From Zerene cesonia (taxonomy: Eukaryota; Arthropoda; Insecta; Lepidoptera; Pieridae), in the NCBI RefSeq assembly GCF_012273895.1, contig NC_052104.1, positions 5,332,001 to 5,396,000 of the forward strand: a DNA stretch of 64,000 bases, read 5' to 3'. Position 1 is the stretch's first letter. Each line of letters starts with the position of its first letter. Below, in pieces: positions 55,412 through 64,000 of this stretch. Below the pieces are notes generated by a model, which ran no database searches, was not told the origin of the DNA, and was given only the letters and a program-made list of their open reading frames with translations. The position numbers and the translations under genes are program-made.

Positions 55412-58400
55412 GTAAGTGCCATTATAAATTAAATTATTTTTAAAAGTTTGTAATGGTTTTATTATGATAATATTTATTTTAAAGAATAAAAATTGTTTTT
55501 TTTTAGTTAGTCATATAAAAATTTGGAAACATGATATTACATAGTAAAGGTACTTAATGATTTAATTAAAATTGCATCAATCAAAATAAAGATATCGATT
55601 TCAGTAGTCATGCTACATGGTCTACTAATTACGAATGATAGCGATCAAAATCTCAGTTATATTTCAACAAAATATATTATTCCTTTCTACACCGACCTTC
55701 AGGTATAGGAATCAACAATAAAATGAAACCAAGTCCAATGTCAGATCGCGTAATATAAAAATTTTGATAAGCCGTAACAATAAAGCTTATCTGAAAGAAT
55801 TAAATGTCAGATTTATTGTATTAAGAGAGAAGATTTTTGTATTAATTGTTGAAGTCCCTATTAAATGGTGCTATTTGATTCACTAATAGGTACGTATATT
55901 TTTGGGCTGATACTAACATAACAACATGAGGGGCTTTTTTATTTATTTTTTATTGTTATATTATATAATTATAATTTTATGGCAAGTATCAATTACTTTA
56001 TTTTAATACAATTATTATAATAGATGCTTAATTGTAATACCTAACTGTGCCTAACCTTGTACCAGATTTCTTTTTATCGCAAATTGCGTCTTGTTTCTTT
56101 TTACTCCAAATATCATAATTATAAACATACTTTTGTTCAACTATAAACGTATTTTTAGTTTAATTTTGGGTGACATTTGATGCTTAGTAGTTTATATGGG
56201 AAATATGACACTCGCCTTATACTTAGTTAAAAAGTTATATGGCGTCAAACAAATCTACCCATTTATTTATTTATTTCATTGCAAATATCATAGATTTGTA
56301 GAAAGTATACTTTAAGTTTCTTAACTTTTAAAATTTTTAACTAAAAAGATTGATTGACGTGTTGAGATCTTTTTTTTACAAATTAAGTGATTCAAACTTT
56401 TTGACGAGATATGTCTATGGTATACAAGATGCTGAAAATAAACAAAAATATCGCGATTTTAACTTTTTTAAAATTGTGTTATACATAATATTTGCGAGAT
56501 ATCAAAACAAAATTTGCACAGATAATTAATTTAATGAATTACCAAACCGTATCGACGCACGTAGGTATAGGTAATCAAAATTAGAGCAATAAAAGTACCG
56601 GTCCACTCGTTCTCCACGCATTCTGTTCAATTATTAAAATAAAATAATGTTTGATATGTTATCCAATTCGATTAGTGATCATTGTGTGTTGAAATCAAAT
56701 TACTTTTAACATAACATACTTTTACTTGTGTCAATATAATATTATTGATCGCTATAGATGAACAGTTAATGCGAATAACGCAATGAATTATATAATTCAG
56801 ATGACTCGTAGTTAATGGGTATTATCTTTTTTGTGATTGTTATTCGTCTCTACCTTAGAGACGTAACGATGTTACAGTTATATGTGTGTAGGTAGATACT
56901 TCATAAACAATATTAATGTTTTATATAACAATTTAAATGGTACCTGCATAACGCAAAATAATTAATAGGCGATGGACATTGATTCAAATGATTGCGGTAC
57001 GATGTATCATTAAGCACGCATAGTGCACTTTCACTGATGACAGTATCGACCCCGGCAACCTTCGGCGATGACCATCGACCAGTTTGTTACGATGCAATGT
57101 GCGACACAGTTTGTCTCACGTAGTATATGATAATTGTTTTTAATGAAAAATCAAACCGCCTTCAAATTGTCAAAACTAGACCAAATTTAAATGGGACCAC
57201 ATGGGTGCACCAGCATACAAAAAAGAATCGTCTAGATGTTTCAGTAAATAACGAATAAAAGTAGATGCAAATCGCAGTCACTGCAACTTGCATAAACATT
57301 TGGCATGTGCCTTACAACACTCTTTGTAGCTGCGCAGTTGCATTAGTGTAGTTATCGGTTTAGATACCTAATTTTCTTTAGATTCTTCATAAATAAACAT
57401 TTTCGATACTCTGGTTTCTATAACTTAATAAGGGAGTTGGTTGAATGATATATATCCGTTCAATGTAATTACAACATTTCAATCATTTAATTTAGATTTT
57501 TGTTGTCTATTAACTTAGCTTAAATTTTTCTTTATGGATTTAAAAATAAATTATTAAAAAAAGTCATAAAATAAAGTTATAATAGTCCGAAATACGGACT
57601 TTATATAATGATAGTGATGAATAAGTGGTCATATGTGTGTTTAAACTTTCATTCAATGTTTAATGTAAAGTTCTTGTTTGACGAATCATTTATTGTATAT
57701 TAAATAAATTAATTTTTGATTAAAATTTCACCAATGATAATTTGCATATTATACCTAATTATGTTATATAATATTTTATTGATATTGCACGATTGGAAAC
57801 CATTCTAAATATTTGATAGTCGAGAAAGTTAAAAACTGCTTATTATTTTCTAATCCTGTATTACCTCCATGTATCTAACTATGTTAGTAATCGCTTTGCA
57901 TCTTTTTACTTGGTCTTCCTGCACTCTCACCGACCTGTTCTATAAGACAGCTAAACTCGTTCTAATAGTTTCACTTAGTTGATTGCACTTGAAATAAAAT
58001 AGTGTCAATTATTATTGAAACCCGTATGTGCGTCCACTAGTAGAAGTTAACCTAATTAACCATTTGCATTGCTTGCTTCCTTCTGTTATTTAGCTACTTA
58101 GAGTCTACCCGAAAAAACTCATGGGTAAAAAATAAACATACGCTATGAACAAAACATTCGTCACGCGTCGCTTTGGGAACGTCTGTTAAAAAGGCACAAT
58201 GACAAAAAAAAAGTAAAATAGATTTTAATGGTGAATCTTGTGGTTCTTTGCGATAAAATTCCATGGGTTTTCATATTCTCTGTATTTATAAGTTAAAAAA
58301 TATTTATAATATTAAGTACCAATAGCTGAATTATTTGTTGAATTCAAGGTTAAAAAAATATAAACAATATAATTTGATTCCATATTATATTTAGTTTTTA

Positions 58401-59858
58401 TACTTGCATTACGATTTTTTTTATTGTTCTGATTCGTTTAAGGTTTGAATATAAGCATAATTGGCGTACAACTATTTTTAATTGTACAAAGTAAATACAG
58501 TGGTCGGTGTGATACATAATTTACTTCCTGGTCACGTTGCAAATATTTCAGTCTGAAAGTGAAGGTCAAAGAGCAGATAGTAGCTACCTATAATTGTTAA
58601 ATATGTCTACAGTTTGTGTACAATTTATTATAATAGGTCTCTCATCTTAAAAAAGGATATTAAGAAATCATAATCAATACGGTATGAATGCAGATCAGAA
58701 AGAAATATATATAAATGTTTATAATTTATTAATTTATCAAATTCACACAAAAATAGCAAAAAATGTATAAATTTCTTACTGTAAATATACGTTACATTAT
58801 ACAACAAGTCCCGAGTTGTAGGTATGTTTATTGGGAGCAGTTTGCTATACCTGGGGTTTATAAAAAGCGTGTTAACGTAGACCAAGTTGCAGTTTCCTCT
58901 CAATGCCTCGTATTGGCCGGTTTTTACGGAGATCATGCATATGCAACAGGCCGCATGTGCAACATAAACAGTTGCTGTCCTCGAATGCACAGTGCCTTTT
59001 CTGGTTATTACTCTCAATGAAATTTAAACTCATATATCAATTGCGTGAGTAATTAATTGGGTAGGTTAGGTACATACTACATATAGTCCGTTATTTCCTC
59101 GTAGGACCACTTTTATTATTTAATAATCTGTGCATTTTTTCTTCAATAGCGTAACGAAAGATTTGATAAGTAGGTAAATTAGTTATGAGTTGACTGGTTA
59201 CAAAGAATTTACATCAGTTATAACATTCTTCCTAGATAGTTAAACACACTGTTATATTATTGATTATGACAAGTTGCAGTCGCAATAGGTCTTGAGAAAT
59301 CATGATCATCTGGGAGCATTTGAAATTCAGCACACTGAATAGAGAAGCAGGTACTATTTCGGAACATAATTTTAATACTATTATACTTGATAAGCCTCTA
59401 TATTACTACGATATATTAAATGAAAGTATATATTCAGTTCCTGTTATATCTACCTAGCGAATATAAGTTTGTAATTCTTTCATAAGTTCTATCATATCAT
59501 ATATAATCTATCATAATCGATATGTAATTATGTAGGTATTACTACTTGCATTTATTATTCTGTGGTATTACTGCCGTGTAAATGTTAGAAGTATTCTGAC
59601 TATTATCATAAATATATATGACTACTATTGTCTGTTTAGCGGCCTTTTTACCCATTAAATGTTTCAGTTCTTCTTAGTGCAATAACTTAAGCCTAAATAT
59701 CTAAATATCAAAGTACTGGAGGCTGTCTTAATTAGTGGCAAGTACGATTTAGTTCAAAAGTATTTAAACATTTACAATAATTTCTCGTCGTGTACCTATT
59801 GTACTTACTTACAGATAGTTGGTTTATACAGGAGTCTTACAAAAAAGCCTTTTTGATC

Positions 59859-60268
59859 ATCACTACATAATATAAAACGTTTAAAAGTTGCTTTCTCTGT
59901 TTTTCTCTATGTCCCTATGTTTTTTTTTTTTTTTTTTTTGTCATAGCGGGCAGCTGAGCTGGTGGTTCGCCTGATGGTAAGCGATCACCACCGCCCATAA
60001 ACATTCGCAAAGGTAGTACCTTCGTGAATGCGCTGCCCGCTTTTTATGGGGTAAGGGAAAAGGAAAGGATTAACGACTGGAAAGAAGGAATGGACTGGGA
60101 CGGGTGAGGAAAAGGAAACGGGCCTGTATGCTTAAATCTTTAAAACGACGTAACGGATTTTGATGGGCCTTTTGTTAATAGATAGTGATTCAAGGGGAAG
60201 GTTATGTGTATAATAACATCTATTAACCAACTCCGAATTTAACGCATGCGAAGCCGCGGTCAATAGAT
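59859..60268 (+). repeat. older dispersed repeat family E, split by a SINE
   Basis: The left part (59859-59919) has ATCACTACATAATATAAAAC and CTTTCTCTG...GTCCCTATG. The right part (60127-60268) continues TATGCTTAAATCTTTAAAAC, GACGTAACGGATTTTGATGG, ATAGATAGTGATTCAAGG and GGTTATGTGTATAATAACAT. These read as one known lepidopteran repeat once the intervening SINE is removed. Confidence 0.65.
59920..60126 (-). mobile_element. SINE family C, reversed, nested insertion
   Basis: Starts on the plus strand with a run of about 20 T (the poly-A tail of a minus-strand insertion), then GGTTCGCCTGATGGTAAGCG, ATCACCACCGCCCATAAAC and GAATGCGCTGCCCGCTTTTT. This is a well-known lepidopteran SINE pattern. TATG occurs on both sides (59916-59919 and 60127-60130), fitting a short target duplication. 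Confidence 0.75.
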
Positions 60269-60984
60269 AGTATTGCTTAAAATTAAAATGTAGTTGTGTA
60301 AATTGCAAATGTAACGAATATAGTTGCATAAATTACGTTTACATTACATACAATTTACATGAATTACTTATGTTTCACAACGTTATAGATCATGTGTCAT
60401 GTGAAATGCATATTATTTTAGAATTTTGACTAATCTATGATATTAATTTATTTGTTACACAATCACACACATAAATGGTTGATTTTTATTATACTTATCT
60501 AATAAGCAGACGCTGGGCCGCTATCCCGTTTGATGACGAATGAATGAAGCAGTGATGCGATATATTCTTATAGATAGATTAATTTAAATTGGCGTAGAAC
60601 TGAATAGAGCTTCGCTAGATATTTATGCATACATATTGTCAATGTTCTTAGAAGTACCTATGTACATAGGTAATGATCGCTTATATTGTGCTAAACGCGT
60701 TAATGTTCCCACGGTGTAGTACAATGTCATGTCAACTGTAGATATTCACCTTGCCTGTGAACAATACGTAGATAACTTAATAATTACACAAATAAATTAC
60801 CATTCTAAGGGACTAAAGGAATTGAATAGTCGTATCGAGAAGTTATACTATTGTATGATTTATTTTATACTAGATAGTTCCCGCGACACTTGTGAACTGA
60901 ACTGAACGTGAACAAACTAGAGGATTACAATAATATTAGGTTCAAGCATGTGTATAATATTTTTCTTTCTGAATTTCTATTTAT

Positions 60985-61140
60985 GTTATAGTGTAGCTGG
61001 GCTCTTGGAGTTCCACATCGGTGGTTCCAAATTTAAAATATTTATAAGGCAACAGAAAATTACAATTAAGAACAATTTTTGATAAGACCATGTATAGATG
61101 TTATAGTGTAGCTGTGTTCTTGGAGTTCCAGAAATTCAAA
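60985..61140 (+). repeat. two diverged copies of a short unit
   Basis: GTTATAGTGTAGCTGGGCTC followed by TTGGAGTTCCA occurs near 60986, and GTTATAGTGTAGCTGTGTTC followed by TTGGAGTTCCA near 61100, same orientation, about 113 bp apart. Confidence 0.7.
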
Positions 61141-62964
61141 TTTATACTCACAGCAGGAAATGCTCATTACGTGTAACAATTTTTTGGTATGGCATATTTT
61201 TTATATATCTTACGGTTTAGGTAGTCTGTTGTGGTTCTCCATCAGGTGTTACAGTTTCCAAAATAAATTATAGCCTATACGTTGCCCAGACTATACAAAA
61301 AAAAAAATCATTCAAATCCGTCCAGTAGTTCTGAAGATTACCGCGTAAAAACAAACAGACACATTTTTTTTGGATTCATGCTCCATTTGTGTTTTAAACC
61401 GACTTTAAAGATTCTTATTTATTGGAAAAGGAAGGTTTTAATGTTGTGTAGGATTTTAAATAATAGTACCTAATTATATAGTACGAAGAATAATAATTTT
61501 GTAGGTAAGGCAATTATTAATAGTTCTGCTTGCGTAGCTGATATAACACAATATGAAATATTCCGACATAGCACGCACATTATCATAAAATTGGTAAAAA
61601 AACATTAATAATATATAAATGATGGATTTCATCCTTCTTTTTAATATTATTAACTAGGGTTAATCGAATCTTCGGATAATAATCTAGTTACTATCTATAA
61701 TAAAATAGGTAAACAAAAATCGATTCTTTACTCAATATTTAAGTAAACTTGTCTATTTTTGTATGTTAACCAAAAAAGTCATGAACCGTCTAAGTGGATT
61801 AAACTAGTTAGTCTCGTGTAATGTGTATCAGATAAAGGCAGAACGGACATTTTCTTAGCGGTGACAGTCACGCTGACCCACTTGCTGGTTGCAACAGAGC
61901 CACCAAGCTTGACGACAGCTTGCCGCTCTCCTGGGTCCCTCCCTTGACTATTATTTACTACTGTTATAAATGCTAGGCGATAAATTGTCATGATTACATG
62001 TTACCTTGTTTACGTTATTCGTAATTAAATATATTACCTAGTTGTGATATATGGCGTGAATAACTGGAATTACGAACGAACCTGTGGGCAAAAGCATGTA
62101 TTTCTTCAGCATCTATGTTATTTTGGAAAAAAATTACATCACTGCAAGTATCATCACATTCCGTCGAGTAGTTTTCCATGAAAAAGAAACAAATCCTTGC
62201 TTTAGTCATCTCATAATCGAAATGCATATTCCTCAACCATCACGTTTATAATATTATAGATATCTGCAGGGAGCCTAATCCCTAGATCATGATCTCTTTC
62301 AGATTAAAGCGGATGCCCGTTTTAATTTGATTTGTAATAAAAGAGATCCATTCTTTCATATAAGGTAATCAATTCTTTTGTAAACAATTATAAAACAGTA
62401 AAGGATGTATCGGCAGAAGATTATTAGATAGTAGTAACTACATACATTTAAGTCTCATGGATCATGCATTAAATTGCTAAAACTTACCAACACCTACTCA
62501 TCCGCTAGCACGTTAATGTTATGCATGAGAAATTTCACGATAAAACGATTTGATGCTTCAAGAATTTTTTCGATTCCATTGTAAACAAATACACTGTTGC
62601 AATGTACATGCAAATATCAGATTTTTAGAGGTTAATAACTGTGTACAAAGTATAAAAAAAGAATAGCGTTTCATCACGACAATGAATAACGATGAAGAAA
62701 CAGTAGCCTACATGTAGTTTAATTATAGACTATTTGCAGCTATCAATTCATTATGTAGGTACTGTTAAAATGATGCGTGAAGGTCAAATGAAGAAATGAC
62801 CATGCGATAAGGTTATGATAAACCACCAAGTCTAATTTACTACTTTACTTTAGGTAAATTTAATAACTTAAAGGCTTTAGCATTTTATTGATGGTACTAT
62901 TTAACTAAACTAAAGTAAAGACAAAGCGAACAAAAATACATAAAATACGGTCCTCATTTGCAGT

Positions 62965-63170
62965 TGCAGAGGTAAGGCCGCTTCAAGTGAGACGGCCGCT
63001 TTTAAGGGGTAAATTTAGAATGGGAAGTGTGAGGAAAAGGATACCTACATACGGCACCCTAATTTAACGAAACACAGTAGCATACTACCTACAAATTTAC
63101 GCCGAGCTTCTGTGGACGTGTAGGGCCTTCCCTGATTCAATTCGTGTAGAAGCGTGCTTGACTCTCCTTC
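62965..63170 (+). repeat. SINE family C fragment without tail
   Basis: GACGGCCGCTTTTAAGGGGT, GAGGAAAAGGATACC, ACGGCACCCTAATTTAACGA, AACACAGTAGCATACTACC and GCTTCTGTGGACGTGTAGGG. It overlaps in content with the fragment at 13200-13345 read in reverse and with the body of the SINE at 59920. Confidence 0.5.
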
Positions 63171-64000
63171 TAAAATTATTCTTAGATTAGGTTTATCATG
63201 TTTCTATTTGTTTTATATAAATAAATTATCCATACATACTACCTATCCATAAGCGAATAACTTCCTTGACCCAGTTAATATTTGTTGCAATGATTAGAAT
63301 TTAAAAAAATCTGAGTATATTAAATTCTGTTTGTGACACAAGTCCATTAACAATTAGGCGATTACAAAAAGTAGAAGGTTGTCAATTTAATTGAATTCAT
63401 AATGTATTGGTTTCGTATTAGATAACGTTTGCACAAGGTCATAATTTTATTTAACTCTTCAAAACGAATGTACAAAAGAAAGAAAACATTAAAAAAATCA
63501 TTTATAATTAACAGCGACATTAACGTCACTTTTTTATATAAGTGTATGAATATATTGATTCACAATATTTAAGAAGAACATAAAAATACCTATAAGCCAC
63601 GTTATTAAAGTAACTTTGAATTAGGTGGCTAAAATTTTTAAGATATTTATATTTATATAGGCCTTGGTCTGGTCTGGTATCTGGGGTCTTACCACAGATA
63701 CTAAGTACTAAGGACCTACGTATTATGTCCTAATAGTGGATTAATCCATTCGTAGAAAACGCTTCAATATTTCTTTGGTCGTATTTTTCTATCAAAATTA
63801 ATTAATTATAATTTAAGTCTGCAACTTAAGTTAGTGCACATGAAATATGTATCTTTATAAGAATTTTAAATCCATTTGCAACATTCAATGAGTGCCATAT
63901 CAGTGGATATATATTATAGGTACTTGTGAAGATCGAGCCATTTGTGGATAAGTAGCACCTTACATTAATTTATTGGTCGTTGAGTTAATCAAGAAATTTA

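Larger units (their letters stand above)
55412..64000. other. probable first intron of the second CPAP1-type gene, or intergenic
   Basis: AT-rich. Supported contents are a SINE nested in an older repeat (59859-60268), a diverged tandem pair of short repeats at about 60985-61140, and a SINE fragment (62965-63170). The open frame at 58763-59017 and the balanced block at 61840-61990 match no protein family known to me. Confidence 0.55.

Noticed and set aside
58763..59017. 85-residue plus-strand frame with several cysteines
   Set aside because: The cysteine spacing does not fit a chitin-binding or other known domain, and there are no splice sites or composition change to support it as an exon of the second CPAP1-type gene.
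1..64000. tRNA, rRNA, CRISPR arrays or bacterial operon signals
   Set aside because: None recognised by eye on either strand; a tRNAscan or Rfam search could still find small RNAs I cannot see.

Overview
The window is nuclear DNA from an insect, most likely a ditrysian moth or butterfly. The evidence is the AT-rich background, short GT-AG introns, closest resemblance of the genes to insect proteins, and dispersed repeats of kinds common in Lepidoptera. Four runs of exactly 1000 N mark scaffold gaps. I see no prokaryotic, viral or CRISPR features.

Layout, left to right. stck/PINCH, five LIM domains, minus strand, 7 exons, 2382-5110. POLD3, plus strand, a single exon with a C-terminal PCNA-binding motif, 7789-9126. 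TAF5L (fly wda), a SAGA WD40 subunit, minus strand, 11 exons, 9726-14169. A secreted cyclase/kynurenine-formamidase-fold hydrolase, plus strand, 5 exons, 15915-20814. qin/kumo (vertebrate RNF17/TDRD4), a RING + B-box + five-Tudor piRNA-pathway scaffold, minus strand, 22 visible exons, 21196-34469, with part of the tripartite-motif region lost in a gap. A one-domain chitin-binding cuticle protein (CPAP1 type), plus strand, 4 exons over 12.9 kb, 36640-49499. At 55384 the first exon of what looks like a tandem CPAP1-type paralogue; its remaining exons are not visible up to 64000.

Exon junctions were set by hand so that phases agree. stck (1005 nt), TAF5L (1854 nt), the cyclase (813 nt) and CPAP1 (579 nt) each close as an intact frame, and qin closes in phase from exon 5 to its stop. 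Neighbouring genes mostly alternate in strand, giving two tight tail-to-tail pairs (POLD3/TAF5L and cyclase/qin). Apart from the two CPAP1-type genes they do not form one pathway: they serve adhesion (stck), replication (POLD3), chromatin (TAF5L), germline transposon silencing (qin) and cuticle (CPAP1).

The rest is intron and intergenic DNA rich in transposon debris. It includes two hAT-like non-autonomous elements with 8-bp target duplications (one ends 77 bp upstream of the cyclase start), an LTR retrotransposon with matching 176/178-bp LTRs and a 4-bp target duplication, an RTE-like LINE 5' end, a 306-bp inverted-repeat element, a SINE nested in an older repeat, and several short dispersed families. 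The most unusual small signal is a perfect 22-bp inverted repeat with a 6-nt loop about 200 bp upstream of the second CPAP1-type gene.
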